Shown here: positions 39,940 through 50,791 of the stretch, one piece after another
Layout: each line of letters begins with the position of its first letter
Position numbering within the stretch: position 1 is the first letter of the stretch
NCBI GenBank assembly: GCA_029561145.1
Contig: JAKQJM010000057.1
Coordinates: 62,001-126,000 of the forward strand
From: Pseudomonadota bacterium
GTDB taxonomy: Bacteria; Pseudomonadota; Gammaproteobacteria; Xanthomonadales; Rhodanobacteraceae
Direction: 5' to 3'
Length of the DNA stretch: 64,000 nt
Position numbers and translations under genes: made by a program
Notes under the pieces: generated by a model
What the model was told of the DNA's origin: nothing
The model's input: only the letters and a program-made list of their open reading frames with translations
The model's database searches: none

Positions 39940-42864
39940 ATGAGCGGATCCGCACACGACGCCTCGATACGCCGCTTGTACGAGGCAACGCGTCTGCTGC
40001 CGCAAGGTGATCGCCATCGCCGCATGCTCGAACTCGGCGCCGATCCGCTGATGATTGCCGAAGTCGATGCCTTGCTCGTCGCCGATGCGGAAACGTCGGC
40101 CTGGGTCGATGGGCAGGAGGTGCGATCCGGTTCCGCGCCGGAGGGCGATGCCGAGCTCGGCGAGGGCGACATGCTTGGATCGTGGAAGCTGCTGCAGGCG
40201 ATCGGCAGTGGCGGCATGGGCGCGGTCTACCTGGCCGCACGCAGCGACGGCCACTTCGATCAGCATGTTGCGATCAAGCTGATTCGTGGCATTCCCGATA
40301 ACGAAACCTTCGTCCACTTTGCGCGCGAACGACAGATCCTGGCCAAGCTCCAGCATCCGAACATCGCGCGGCTGCTCGATGGCGGTGCGACGCCCGGCGG
40401 GCAGCCGTATCTGGTGATGGAGTACGTCGAAGGCGTGCCGATCGAGCGTTACTGTGCAGAAAATGCACTCGACCTTGGCGCGCGCATGCGCCTGTTCCAG
40501 AAGGTCTGCGAGGCCGTGCAGTTCGCCCACCAGCATCTCGTCGTCCATTGTGACCTGAAGCCGTCGAACATTCTCGTGCGTGCCGACGGAACGCCGGTGC
40601 TGCTCGATTTCGGTATCGCGCGCGCTCTCGACCAGCAGCCCGCGCAGCGTGACGCGGCTCGGGCCAACGCGTGGATCACGCCGCTGTACGCCAGCCCCGA
40701 GCAGCTGCGTGGCGACCCGGTGACGACTGCAAGCGATGTGTTCTCGCTCGGCCTGGTCCTGTTCGAATTGCTGGCCGGCCGGCGCGCGCGCGTCGATGCG
40801 GGAGATCACACGATTACCCTGCTCGGCCAGTCGGCGGTCAAACCCAGTGAACTTGCGCAGGACGTCCCCTGGATTGCGCGCCTGCGCGGCGACCTCGACG
40901 CGATCGTCCAGCGCGCGACCGCAGCGGATCCGGCCCGGCGATACGATTCGGCCGAATCGCTTGGTGCGGATCTGCAACGCCATCTCGATCTGCGACCGGT
41001 CAATGCACGACGATCGACGGCGTCCTACCGTTTGGCGCGTCTTGTTCGTCGCCGCTGGCCGGTGTTTGCCGCGGCACTTGTGCTGCTCGCGATGGGTGGC
41101 CTGTTCACCTGGCAACTGGCGCGTGAGCGCGATCGCGCGAGGGCGGCAGAACGTGAAGCCCTGCTCCAGGCGCAGACCGCCGGGCGGGTCAGTGACTTCC
41201 TGGTATCCGTGTTCAACATCTCGAATCCGAAGCTCAACCAGAAACGTTCGGTCACGGCACGCGACGTGCTCGACGAGGGCGCGACCCGCATTGAGAGCGA
41301 ACTCGCCGATGCGCCCGGAGTCAAGGCGAAGATGCTGCAGGTGCTTGGCACGGCCTACCGTTACCTCGGCGAATCGAAGCGCGCTGTCGAGCTGCTTGCC
41401 GAGGCATCGGACCTGTATCTCGATGCACGAGTCGATCAGCCGCTGGAGGCGGCCGATGTCCTCAGTTCGCTGGCCGTGGTCTACAGCAACAACGATTACC
41501 CATCGAGCAAGGCCCGCGGCGCCGCAAGCGAGGCGTTGCGACTGCGCGAGCTGCATGCCGCGCCCGAGTCGCTGCCGATCGCCGATGCATTGAACACCCT
41601 GGGTGTCGTCAGCCAGGCGCAAGATCGCTACGACGAGGCCGAGGCATACCTGATTCGTGCGCTGGCCATCCGCGAGCGTCTGGCAGGTGCGCAGTCGGCT
41701 GCGGTTGCCAGCACCCTGCATAACCTTGGACTTGTGGAGTTTTCACGCGGGAAGGACCTGGCCAGGTCGATCGCGTACTACGAGCGCGCGCTGGCCCTCA
41801 AGATGAAACTCGCAGGCGATCACAATCCGGATTTCGAGGTCACCCAGGCCGATCTCGGCAAGGCCCTGCGTGCAGCGGGTCAACGCGAGCGGGCGCTCGA
41901 GATGCTCCGCAAGAACCTCGCCCTGGCGCTGGACATCTATGGAGAAGCCAGCGAAAACGTCGCCGGCGTGCATAACGAACTCGGCTACACGCTTCACGAC
42001 ATGGGTAGATTCAGCGAAGCGGCTGCCGAATATCGTGCCGCAATGGCGATCCGCCAGCAGCTTGGCGCGGACCAGGGTGCGAACTTCGCGATACCGCTGA
42101 ACAATCTCGCGTCCGCCTACGAGGACATGGGCGACTTTGCGACCGCCGAGCCGATGTACCGGCGTTCACTGGAACTGCGCAAGAGTGGTCAGGATGCCGA
42201 CAGCCCGATGATCGCGCACGCCGAGTTCAACTTGGCGCGCCTGCTGATCAAGCAAGGTCGCTTCGAGGAAGCGAGGCAAGGCGATGTACGTGCGCTCGCG
42301 ATCTATCGCAAACGGTTCGGGGAAGAAGACCGCAATGTGCTCAAGGTCAAGCTGCAGGAGGTCGAGCGCGCGCTGGACGTGCACGATTCTGACGAGGCTG
42401 CCAGGCTGTTTGCCGACGTGCTTGCCTCGAAGGTCAAGGTCAACGACATGTTCCTCGCACGGCGATACGCTCTGGCGGCGCGTATCGCGGACTTGCGCGG
42501 CGATCCCGGAGCTGCGCTCGACGCCAGCCGCGCCGCATGGAATGCAGTGCGCAAGGCCTGGGGTGACCACCACCCCTTGGTACTCGAGTATGGCCTGGCC
42601 TATGCAACCCGGCTGCGCAGCAATGGCGAGCCCGCGAAGGCGGACGAAATCGTCCGCTCGGTCGCGGATCTGGTTTCCGCATTCTCGGAGAAATCACCGT
42701 TGCACGCGGAGCTCGCACGCAGCTTGCAACAATCCCGGAACAGTCCAGACGCGGCCCGCAAGCAAGCCGGCCTGTTGCCAGGCCGGCCCGGAGTGGCGTC
42801 CATGCCCTGTGGAGATTTCGCATCCCGGCGCGAACGCGACGTGCCGGGATCGATCGCAGGCTAG
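39940..42864 (+). CDS. Serine/threonine protein kinase with TM segment and TPR-like C-terminus
   Basis: GSGGMGAVYLAARSDGHFDQHVAIKLI, VVHCDLKPSNILV, LLDFGIARAL, TPLYASPEQLRG; repeated TPR-like units (ALNTLGVVSQAQDRYDEAEAYLIRALAI...). Confidence 0.93.
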   Translation: MSGSAHDASIRRLYEATRLLPQGDRHRRMLELGADPLMIAEVDALLVADAETSAWVDGQEVRSGSAPEGDAELGEGDMLGSWKLLQAIGSGGMGAVYLAARSDGHFDQHVAIKLIRGIPDNETFVHFARERQILAKLQHPNIARLLDGGATPGGQPYLVMEYVEGVPIERYCAENALDLGARMRLFQKVCEAVQFAHQHLVVHCDLKPSNILVRADGTPVLLDFGIARALDQQPAQRDAARANAWITPLYASPEQLRGDPVTTASDVFSLGLVLFELLAGRRARVDAGDHTITLLGQSAVKPSELAQDVPWIARLRGDLDAIVQRATAADPARRYDSAESLGADLQRHLDLRPVNARRSTASYRLARLVRRRWPVFAAALVLLAMGGLFTWQLARERDRARAAEREALLQAQTAGRVSDFLVSVFNISNPKLNQKRSVTARDVLDEGATRIESELADAPGVKAKMLQVLGTAYRYLGESKRAVELLAEASDLYLDARVDQPLEAADVLSSLAVVYSNNDYPSSKARGAASEALRLRELHAAPESLPIADALNTLGVVSQAQDRYDEAEAYLIRALAIRERLAGAQSAAVASTLHNLGLVEFSRGKDLARSIAYYERALALKMKLAGDHNPDFEVTQADLGKALRAAGQRERALEMLRKNLALALDIYGEASENVAGVHNELGYTLHDMGRFSEAAAEYRAAMAIRQQLGADQGANFAIPLNNLASAYEDMGDFATAEPMYRRSLELRKSGQDADSPMIAHAEFNLARLLIKQGRFEEARQGDVRALAIYRKRFGEEDRNVLKVKLQEVERALDVHDSDEAARLFADVLASKVKVNDMFLARRYALAARIADLRGDPGAALDASRAAWNAVRKAWGDHHPLVLEYGLAYATRLRSNGEPAKADEIVRSVADLVSAFSEKSPLHAELARSLQQSRNSPDAARKQAGLLPGRPGVASMPCGDFASRRERDVPGSIAG
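42822..42850 (-). terminator. Possible hairpin downstream of the outer-membrane protein gene
   Basis: ATCCCGGC / GCCGGGAT inverted repeat, 13-nt loop; no strong U-tract. Confidence 0.35.
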
Positions 42865-43457
42865 AAACGCGTTTCCGCGCTGACGGAAACGAGGCTGGGG
42901 TCGAGCTTCAGGCCATTCTTGTCAGCCTTGTAGTAGTCGTAGTTGAGGCCCACGCTGAAACGGTTGCTGAAGTCGTAACCGAAACCGGCTCCGGCATACC
43001 ACTTGTTGCTCGTCTCATCACTGCGTACCGGCAATCCGGCGATCACCTGGTCGCCCTTGATATCGGCCCGGAACAATCCGGTGCGTCCGCTCAGGTACCA
43101 GTTGTCGCTGAGGTTCAGGTGCGCGTTGATGCCAGCGGTCCAGCCGCTGAGCTCGGCATCGTTGACGAATTCACCTGCGGGCAGGGCAGCGACGACGCCC
43201 GAACTGGGCGACCACTTGCCAAGATCGGTGTAGCCGCCCTCGACACCGAGCGCGAAGTTAGGCGCGAGCGACCAGCGATAGCCGAGGTTGACGCCATAAG
43301 CGGTGTCATTGTCGTCATAGATGCCCTTGTCCAGGGTCGATTGACCGACGTTGCCATTGATGAAGAATCCGGCGTTGTCTTCGGCGGCATGGCTCGCGAC
43401 AGGAATGGCGGTGAGGCCGGCGGCCGCAAGGGCGGTTACCAACAGGATGTTTCTCAT
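42861..43457 (-). CDS. OmpW/opacity-type outer-membrane beta-barrel protein
   Basis: Signal peptide; GVNLGYRWSLAPNFALGVEGGYTDLGKW; C-terminal ...SLVSVSAETRF ending in Phe. Confidence 0.88.
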   Translation of the reverse strand: MRNILLVTALAAAGLTAIPVASHAAEDNAGFFINGNVGQSTLDKGIYDDNDTAYGVNLGYRWSLAPNFALGVEGGYTDLGKWSPSSGVVAALPAGEFVNDAELSGWTAGINAHLNLSDNWYLSGRTGLFRADIKGDQVIAGLPVRSDETSNKWYAGAGFGYDFSNRFSVGLNYDYYKADKNGLKLDPSLVSVSAETRF

Positions 43458-43633
43458 GGTTGTTGCTCCAGCATTTTTTCGGGGGAGAGAACCGCGGGTC
43501 TTGCTCGCGGGACCGGACTTGGATGCGGACGGAGGCTTTCCGTTCGCTCGTGGTGCCGTGGCCTATAACTGAGGTTCAGTCCCGGGATTTCAATACTCAT
43601 CAGTACATTAACTTGCTATCTGACTGAAAGCAC

Positions 43634-43661
43634 TTAACAATCAGATTGTTGTGCGCATAAT
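43634..43661 (+). promoter_or_regulatory. Candidate promoter for transketolase with embedded palindrome
   Basis: TTAACA-N16-CATAAT; perfect inverted repeat AACAATC-A-GATTGTT at 43636-43650. Confidence 0.5.
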
Positions 43662-43873
43662 CCGGGTCGTCCCTGGCAACAATCCGGGCGCTTGGGCAAT
43701 CGTGGCGAACCCCGTTGTGGCTGCCTTTCGGATCGGCGGTTGGTTCGGCGACCGACCCGCGCGCAAGCGGTGTTCGCAGGTTCGAAAAAGACAAGCACGG
43801 CCTTGATCGGCGACAATGGGCATCTCTTGCGGCCACCTGCCGGTCTGGTCGCTCTTCCAGTCGAGTCCGAACA

Positions 43874-45871
43874 ATGACGAGCCGTAAAGAACTCGCCAAC
43901 GCCATCCGTGCGCTGGCCATGGACGCGGTTGAGGCCGCGAAATCGGGCCATCCCGGCATGCCGATGGGGATGGCCGATATTGCGGAAGTGCTGTGGAACG
44001 ATTTCCTCAGGCACAACCCGAACAATCCGAAATGGGCGAATCGCGATCGCTTCGTGCTGTCGAACGGCCATGGTTCGATGCTGATCTATTCCTTGCTGCA
44101 TCTGACCGGTTATGCGCTGCCGATCAACGAGCTGAAGAACTTCCGTCAGTTGCATTCGAAGACGGCCGGACATCCCGAGGCCAGTGAAACTCCCGGCGTG
44201 GAAACGACCACCGGCCCGCTGGGCCAGGGTTTGGCCAATGCGGTGGGCATGGCCCTGGCCGAGCAGGTGCTGGCCGCGCGCTTCAATCGGGACGGTCTCG
44301 ATGTCGTCGATCACCGCACCTTCGTGTTTCTCGGCGATGGCTGCCTGATGGAAGGTATTTCGCACGAGGTCGCTTCGCTGGCCGGTACGCTGGGCCTCGG
44401 CAAGCTCGTCGCGATCTGGGATGACAACGGCATCTCGATCGACGGCGAGGTCGAAGGCTGGTTCACCGATGACACGCCCGCGCGCTTCGAAGCCTATGGA
44501 TGGAATGTGATCCGTGCGGTCGATGGACACGATGCTGCCGCGGTCAAGATGGCCATCGATGCAGCCGTCGGCAAGAGCGACAAACCGACCCTGATCTGCG
44601 CGAAGACCGTGATCGGATTCGGTGCACCGAACAAGCAAGGCAAGGAATCCTCGCACGGCTCGCCGCTGGGCAAGGACGAAGTTGCCGCCGCACGCGCCCA
44701 GCTGGGTTGGAGCCACGCGCCATTCGAGATCCCCGACGACGTCTACGCCGGCTGGAATGCAGTTGCCCGTGGCGCCGAAAGCGAAGCGCAATGGAATGCA
44801 TTGTTCGCGCGCTATCGTGCTGCACATCCCGTGCTGGCCGACGAATTCGAGCGCCGCCAAAGCGGAGCGCTGCCCGCTGAATTTGCCGCGCTGGCGGATG
44901 CGTGGATCGCCAGGCTGCAGGCCGAAGGCCCGGCGGTGGCGTCACGCAAGGCCTCGCAGATGGCACTCGATGCATTCGGCCCGTCGCTGCCTGAACTGAT
45001 TGGCGGCTCGGCGGACCTGGCCGGCTCCAACCTGACGATCTGGAAAGGTTCGAGAAACGTCACGAGTCGCGATGCTGCCGCCAACTACGTCCATTACGGC
45101 GTGCGCGAGTTCGGCATGAGTGCGATTGCGAATGGACTTGCCCTGCACGGCGGCTTCATCCCGTACGACGCGACCTTCCTCGTGTTTTCCGACTATGCGC
45201 GCAATGCCGTGCGCATGAGCGCGCTGATCCCGACGCGCGCAATCCATGTGTATACGCACGATTCGATCGGCCTCGGCGAAGACGGTCCGACCCATCAGCC
45301 GGTCGAGCACCTGGCCAGCCTGCGTTACATCCCCAACAACGATGTCTGGCGTCCCTGCGATGCGGTGGAATCGGCCGTGTGCTGGAAGCGCGCGATCGAG
45401 CGCAGCAACGGACCTTCCTGCCTGATTTTCTCGCGCCAGACCCTCGTCCACCAGGCCCGCAATGCCGAGCAGGTCGGCGACATCAGCCGCGGCGGCTATG
45501 TATTGTCGGATCCCGGCAGTGCGAAGTTCGACCTGATCCTGATTGCCACCGGTTCCGAAGTCGAGATCGCGATGCAGGCGATGCGTATCCTCGCCGATCA
45601 GCGCGTTGCCGCGCGCGTGGTCTCGATGCCGTGCACGAGCGTGTTCGATGCGCAGCCGGTCGAGTATCGCGAGGGCGTGCTGCCTTCGTGGTGCCGCCGT
45701 CGTGTCGCGGTCGAGGCGGGAATCACCGATTTCTGGCGCAAGTACGTCGGGCTCGATGGTGACGTGGTCGGCGTCGACAGCTTCGGTGCTTCGGCTCCGG
45801 CCGAGGTGCTCTATCGGCATTTCGGCATCACCGCCGAGGCGGTTGCGAGCCGGGCAAAGGCACTGGCCTGA
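43874..45871 (+). CDS. tkt: Transketolase
   Basis: [84 protein letters not shown]. Confidence 0.97.
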   Translation: MTSRKELANAIRALAMDAVEAAKSGHPGMPMGMADIAEVLWNDFLRHNPNNPKWANRDRFVLSNGHGSMLIYSLLHLTGYALPINELKNFRQLHSKTAGHPEASETPGVETTTGPLGQGLANAVGMALAEQVLAARFNRDGLDVVDHRTFVFLGDGCLMEGISHEVASLAGTLGLGKLVAIWDDNGISIDGEVEGWFTDDTPARFEAYGWNVIRAVDGHDAAAVKMAIDAAVGKSDKPTLICAKTVIGFGAPNKQGKESSHGSPLGKDEVAAARAQLGWSHAPFEIPDDVYAGWNAVARGAESEAQWNALFARYRAAHPVLADEFERRQSGALPAEFAALADAWIARLQAEGPAVASRKASQMALDAFGPSLPELIGGSADLAGSNLTIWKGSRNVTSRDAAANYVHYGVREFGMSAIANGLALHGGFIPYDATFLVFSDYARNAVRMSALIPTRAIHVYTHDSIGLGEDGPTHQPVEHLASLRYIPNNDVWRPCDAVESAVCWKRAIERSNGPSCLIFSRQTLVHQARNAEQVGDISRGGYVLSDPGSAKFDLILIATGSEVEIAMQAMRILADQRVAARVVSMPCTSVFDAQPVEYREGVLPSWCRRRVAVEAGITDFWRKYVGLDGDVVGVDSFGASAPAEVLYRHFGITAEAVASRAKALA

Positions 45872-45896
45872 GCATCCGTCCCCGCGCGCCCGATCG

Positions 45897-46703
45897 TCAG
45901 TCGAGGGTCCGGTCGAGCAGGTCGGCAAGACGGCTTGCGGCGCGCCGGATCTGCCGTTCGACGATCGGTCGCATGCGCTCGAGATAGGCCTGGTCGATCA
46001 CGCGTCGTTGCGGATAGACGCCGTCGTCGCGCGTGATGCGGCAGGATTGCTCGGCCCAGTCGACCGGATCCCGGTCGCTGTCCCCAATCACCTGACGGCC
46101 CAGTCGGTGCGCGTAGTCCTTCCAGCCCAGCCTTCGACTGCCGAGGATCTTCGAATCCCAGATCGCATGAAGATTGCTGCCATCGCCGTTGAAGCGCACC
46201 TGGAAGTTGTTGCCGCCGCGATCGCTCCGATAACCGGCATGCAGCGGTTGATGCGCATCTGCAACAAAGTGGACAAGAAAACGAAGTGCATCGACGCGCT
46301 CGGCATCGGGCTTGGTGCGGTCGCCAAGCAGCGCGGCATAGCGGTTGATCGCGGCGACGACGCACTGTCCGTTCGCACAGATTCCGGCCGGATCGTAGTG
46401 GCAGCGCGCATCGGCGAAATTGACGAAATGCAGGCGTGCGGTGGCGCGCGACAGCTCGCGTTGCGCCGGGTCGCTGCGCACGTCGTCAGCCCAGTTGGCG
46501 ATGTCGGCGAGCGCGCCGGCTCGTGCAATACCGAGCAGCCTGCGAATTTCGCGGCCCGCCGCGGGGTCGACCTGATGTTCGGCCAACTCGGCGACCATGC
46601 GATGTCCGCTCGGCCCCCACGCCTGTGCGGTCGACGGCAGCACCACCACGAACGTGAGCCAGGGAAGTGCGTAAAGGGCCCGTATCCAGCGCGAAGCCGT
46701 CAC
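45897..46703 (-). CDS. S1/P1 nuclease
   Basis: Signal peptide then WGPSGHRMVAELAEHQV; LRFLVHFVADAHQPLHAGYRSDRGGN; probable GTG start. Confidence 0.9.
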   Translation of the reverse strand: MTASRWIRALYALPWLTFVVVLPSTAQAWGPSGHRMVAELAEHQVDPAAGREIRRLLGIARAGALADIANWADDVRSDPAQRELSRATARLHFVNFADARCHYDPAGICANGQCVVAAINRYAALLGDRTKPDAERVDALRFLVHFVADAHQPLHAGYRSDRGGNNFQVRFNGDGSNLHAIWDSKILGSRRLGWKDYAHRLGRQVIGDSDRDPVDWAEQSCRITRDDGVYPQRRVIDQAYLERMRPIVERQIRRAASRLADLLDRTLD

Positions 46704-47587
46704 GTCTCGAAATCCGTGCCTTGCAATGGGATCTTCAGGAACGCCTGGTCGCGCACCTCCGGCGGTGGCAGGCGACCGGCGCGGATGTTCACCTGCAATG
46801 CCGGCCACAGCAATCCAGGCACGGCGAGGGTCGCATCACGCGCCGTGCGCATCGCGACATAGTCCGATTCGCGGGTATCGGCACGCAGATGCGTGTTGCC
46901 CGTTTTCTCGTCGCCGATCGTCGTTTGCGACAGTGGCTGCTCTCCTTGCGGAGGATAGTCATGGGCAAGGTAGATGCGTGTTGCGTCGGGCAAGGTGTAG
47001 AGGCGCTGGATCGAACGGTACAGCGTCGCTGCATCGGCACCCGGAAAATCGCAGCGAGCCGTCCCTCCGCGCGGTGCGAACAAGGTATCGCCGACGAAGA
47101 CCGCATCGCCGAAGCGGTAGCTGACGCTGTCCGGGGTATGTCCAGGGGTTGCGATGACCTGGCCGTCGAGATCGCCTATGCACAAGGTTTCGCCGTCGAG
47201 GAAGAGCGCATCGAACTGGCGGCCATCGGCAACGAACTGGTCGTCGAGATTCAGCGCGGCCTTGAAGGTTTGCTGTACGCCAATGATGCCGTGGCCGATC
47301 CCGATCGCCGGTGCGGCATTGCCGCTGGCGAGTTGGCGCTTGAGCCAGTCCGCCGCGCTGAGGTGGTCGGCGTGGGCGTGGGTTTCGAGTATCCAGTCGA
47401 TCTGCAATCCGGTGGTCGCGATGTATTCGAGCAGGCGCTGGGCGCTACCTGTGCTGACGCGCGCCGAGGGCGCATCGAAATCCAGTACCGGATCGATGAT
47501 CGCGGCGCGCCGCGTCGCCGGATCGATGACGACATGCGACCAGGTGGAGGTCGCCGGATGATGGAAACTGCGGACCAGGGGATTCAT
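46700..47587 (-). CDS. MBL-fold metallohydrolase (persulfide dioxygenase/glyoxalase II-like)
   Basis: ETHAHADHLSAADWLK; ATPGHTPDSVSYRFGDAVFVGDTLFAPRGGTARCDFPGADAATLY. Confidence 0.9.
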   Translation of the reverse strand: MNPLVRSFHHPATSTWSHVVIDPATRRAAIIDPVLDFDAPSARVSTGSAQRLLEYIATTGLQIDWILETHAHADHLSAADWLKRQLASGNAAPAIGIGHGIIGVQQTFKAALNLDDQFVADGRQFDALFLDGETLCIGDLDGQVIATPGHTPDSVSYRFGDAVFVGDTLFAPRGGTARCDFPGADAATLYRSIQRLYTLPDATRIYLAHDYPPQGEQPLSQTTIGDEKTGNTHLRADTRESDYVAMRTARDATLAVPGLLWPALQVNIRAGRLPPPEVRDQAFLKIPLQGTDFET

Positions 47588-47873
47588 GGCTGGGAGAGGC
47601 AAGCGGCGGAAATCCGAATCTAGCAGAGCGCGCGAAGGTGTGTGGCCGTGCCCGCACGCGGCGTGAGCGCGAGGCACGTGCAGGACGGCGGGCGCGTTCG
47701 CGCACTGCGCATCGAGCGCGAGCGCCCGGCGGGAGGCCGGTTGCCGACGCCGCGCGACCTCGAGGAGCGGTAAGTGCGCGTGTGCAATGGATCCATCTGA
47801 ATGGCGCTGTGCGGCGAGTTGGCAGGGCCGCTACAATATGTGTCCCTTTTCCCGCCGCGTCGAGGAGTTTGCA

Positions 47874-48887
47874 ATGTCAGTCAAGGTCGCCATCAACGGC
47901 TACGGTCGCATCGGTCGCAATGTCCTGCGCGCGCTCTACGAAGCGAAGCGCAATGGCGAGATCCAGATCGTGGCGGTCAACGATCTCGGCGACGCCGCAA
48001 CGAATGCGCACCTGACCCAGTACGACACGGCGCACGGACGATTCCCGGGCGAGGTCGGCGTCGACGGCGGTGACATCATCGTCAATGGCGACCGCATCAA
48101 GGTGCTCGCCGAACGCGATCCGTCGAAGCTGCCCTGGGGCGATCTCGGCGTCGATGTCGTGCTCGAGTCGACCGGCTTCTTCACGAGCAAGGCCAAGGCA
48201 GGCGCGCATGTCGCCGGCGGCGCGAAGAAGGTCATCATCTCGGCACCGGGCGACAAGGACGTCGACGGCACCTTCGTCTTCGGCGTCAATCACGACACGC
48301 TGACTGCATCGCACCAGGTCATCTCGAACGCGTCGTGCACGACCAACTGTCTCGCTCCGCTGGCCAAGGTGCTCAACGAGGAAGTCGGCATCGTCCACGG
48401 CCTGATGACGACGATCCACGCCTACACGAATGACCAGGTCCTGACCGATGTCTACCACTCCGACCTGCGTCGGGCACGCTCGGCCACGCATTCGCAGATC
48501 CCGACCAAGACCGGCGCGGCGGCGGCGGTCGGACTGGTCCTGCCCGAACTCAATGGCAAGCTCGATGGTTTCGCGATGCGCGTGCCGACGATCAACGTAT
48601 CGGTCGTCGACCTGTGTTTCGTCGCGGCGCGGGCGACCAGTGTCGAGGAAATCAATGCCGCCGTGCAGGCCGCCGCCGATGGCCCGCTCAAGGGCGTGCT
48701 CGGCGTCAACACCAAGCCGCTGGTGTCGATCGATTTCAACCACAATCCACTGTCGTCGATCTACGACGCGACACAGACGCGAGTGATGGGCGGAACCCTG
48801 GTCAAGGTGCTTGCCTGGTACGACAACGAATGGGGTTTCTCGAATCGCATGCTCGACATGACCCTTGCGTTGGTCAAAGCGAAGTAA
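47874..48887 (+). CDS. gap: Glyceraldehyde-3-phosphate dehydrogenase, type I
   Basis: [40 protein letters not shown]. Confidence 0.97.
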   Translation: MSVKVAINGYGRIGRNVLRALYEAKRNGEIQIVAVNDLGDAATNAHLTQYDTAHGRFPGEVGVDGGDIIVNGDRIKVLAERDPSKLPWGDLGVDVVLESTGFFTSKAKAGAHVAGGAKKVIISAPGDKDVDGTFVFGVNHDTLTASHQVISNASCTTNCLAPLAKVLNEEVGIVHGLMTTIHAYTNDQVLTDVYHSDLRRARSATHSQIPTKTGAAAAVGLVLPELNGKLDGFAMRVPTINVSVVDLCFVAARATSVEEINAAVQAAADGPLKGVLGVNTKPLVSIDFNHNPLSSIYDATQTRVMGGTLVKVLAWYDNEWGFSNRMLDMTLALVKAK

Positions 48888-48901
48888 TCGACCCAATGCG
48901 T

Positions 48902-48931
48902 GTGTGGCTGCGATTCCTTTCGCAGCCGCAC
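48902..48931 (+). terminator. Strong hairpin just after gap (terminator- or attenuator-like, no clear U-tract)
   Basis: GTGTGGCTGCGA-ttcctt-TCGCAGCCGCAC, 12-bp stem with one G-U pair. Confidence 0.45.
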
Positions 48932-49213
48932 AGGGCGCTTGCTGCCCCTTCAATTCGCCCTGAATCGGATGGTTCGGCACGCGCTGCAGGTGCGTGCCGT
49001 GCGGATCCGATGCATCCCGCCAAGCACATCGCTGGACGACGCGATGGATCGCCTTGAACCTGTGCAACATCGCGCCGGGCGTTCGTGTGGAGTTGGAAGG
49101 CGTTGCTGACCCCGCGTGCAGGGTGCGGATCCTGGTGCTCGCCCGCGAGCATGGACGCTATTCGATTCTCGGCCGGGCCGGATCGGATTGCCGATCGACC
49201 CGCACGCGCCGAG

Positions 49214-50038
49214 TCAGTGCGCGACCAGCAGCGGCAGGTTGCTGTGCTGGAACAGGTGCCGCGTGACCCCGCCGAGGACGAGTTCGGTGATGCGCGACTG
49301 CCCCCACGCACCGATCACGATGAGATTGGCATCAACCGAGTTCGCTGCTTCGAGCAGCGCGGGTCCGTGATCCCTGGCCGGCTTGAATGGCCGGAATTCC
49401 GCGTCGATGCCACGGCGCTCGAACCATGCGCGCAGGTCGAGCTGCGGCAGGTTCTCGAAACCGGGAGGGCTCGGATGGGCATCGCCTTCAAGCACCGTGA
49501 CCTTGCCGGCGCGCGTGAGCAAGGGCATCGCGCCATGGATCGCCAACGTTGCCTCGCGACTTGCATTCCATGCGACCAGCATGTGCTCGCCGACCTTGTC
49601 GACACGCGCTGCTTCCGGCACGACGACGACCGGCGCGGAAGCACCGAACACAGTGCGCGAGGCGATCCCCCAGCCAACCGGTGCATCCGGATGTGCGCAC
49701 GGACGCTCGGCGACGACGAGGTCCGACCAGCGCGCGGCATGACAGAGCGCGTCGACGGTGTCGCCCTGCACGACCTGGAATTCACCTTTCAACCCGCGCT
49801 GTTCGAGTTGCTGCTGCCACCATGGCGCGCGTTGGCGCGCATCCTCGAGCAGGTGGCTGGTTTCATTGACCTGCACGGCCACCGCTTCGGGAGAAACGAA
49901 GGCGGCGGTCGACAGCGCGACCACATGCAAGCCCAACGCGTGCGCGCCGAGACGCGCTGCCAGTGCAAGTCCCGCTTCAGTTGCGGGCACCACGCTGTCA
50001 CAGCGACGCAGATGGATGACGACATCGAAATCGGACAT
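49214..50038 (-). CDS. Universal stress protein family
   Basis: MSDFDVVIHLRR...; VDANLIVIGAWGQSRITELVLGGVTRHLFQHSNLPLLVAH. Confidence 0.9.
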   Translation of the reverse strand: MSDFDVVIHLRRCDSVVPATEAGLALAARLGAHALGLHVVALSTAAFVSPEAVAVQVNETSHLLEDARQRAPWWQQQLEQRGLKGEFQVVQGDTVDALCHAARWSDLVVAERPCAHPDAPVGWGIASRTVFGASAPVVVVPEAARVDKVGEHMLVAWNASREATLAIHGAMPLLTRAGKVTVLEGDAHPSPPGFENLPQLDLRAWFERRGIDAEFRPFKPARDHGPALLEAANSVDANLIVIGAWGQSRITELVLGGVTRHLFQHSNLPLLVAH

Positions 50039-50198
50039 GGCGGCTTCCTCGAATGTTCCTGCTGTATCCAGTCTACGCCGGGAAGCGGGTGGATTTCCCC
50101 GGTTCCGCGGATCGGGCGATGCGATCTGGATGGCCATCCGGATTGTGCTTGTCATCCGGCCCACGCAAAATGAATGCTTGCTTTCGGAGATCACGCGC

Positions 50199-50633
50199 AT
50201 GAGCAGATTGATTGGACTTGTTGCGATGTTCGTACTGATGACTGGCATGAGCGAACCTGCCCGTGCCGGAGCGATCGACTGCGAGCTGCGTTTCTCGATG
50301 TCTGGCTGGTCGGTCTTCTACAAGCGCTCGACCGGGACGGGTGTCGTGACCTGCGACAACGGGCAGTCGATGAACGTGAAGATATCGGCCAAGGGCGGCG
50401 GACTGACCTTCGGCAAGTCGAGCATCGAAGACGGGCTCGGCAAGTTCACCGAGGTTTACGACATCGACGACATCATCGGCGGATACGCGACGGCTGAAGC
50501 ACACGCGGGCGCATCGAAATCGGCCAGTGCCCGGGTGGTCACCAAAGGGCCGATCTCGCTTGCGCTTTCAGGCAAGGGCAGGGGCTGGGATGTCGGCGTC
50601 GCCTTCGGCAACTTCATCATCAGCAGGCGTTGA
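50199..50633 (+). CDS. Small secreted conserved hypothetical protein
   Basis: Signal peptide; SGWSVFYKRSTGTGVVTCDNGQSMNVKISAKGGGLTFGKSSIEDGLGKF. Confidence 0.75.
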   Translation: MSRLIGLVAMFVLMTGMSEPARAGAIDCELRFSMSGWSVFYKRSTGTGVVTCDNGQSMNVKISAKGGGLTFGKSSIEDGLGKFTEVYDIDDIIGGYATAEAHAGASKSASARVVTKGPISLALSGKGRGWDVGVAFGNFIISRR

Positions 50634-50791
50634 GCGGGGTTTCCGCTTAATCCCGACGGCAGGGCTTGTCGGCAAACAGCATCGAGGTCGCTTGCCGGGT
50701 GCCGAAGTGCGTTCGCGTCGCTTGCGAACCGGGCAAGGCCTTCCACCTTCCGACGATTTCCGCTGCATGCTCCCTGAGCGCCGGAGGCGGT

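Noticed and set aside
39832-41721. 629-aa minus-strand ORF
   Set aside because: Antisense to the symporter end and the Ser/Thr kinase; composition typical of a shadow frame.
47877-49070. 397-aa minus-strand ORF
   Set aside because: Antisense to gap, which is unambiguous.
49085-50173. 362-aa plus-strand ORF
   Set aside because: Antisense to the universal stress protein gene; no recognisable motif.
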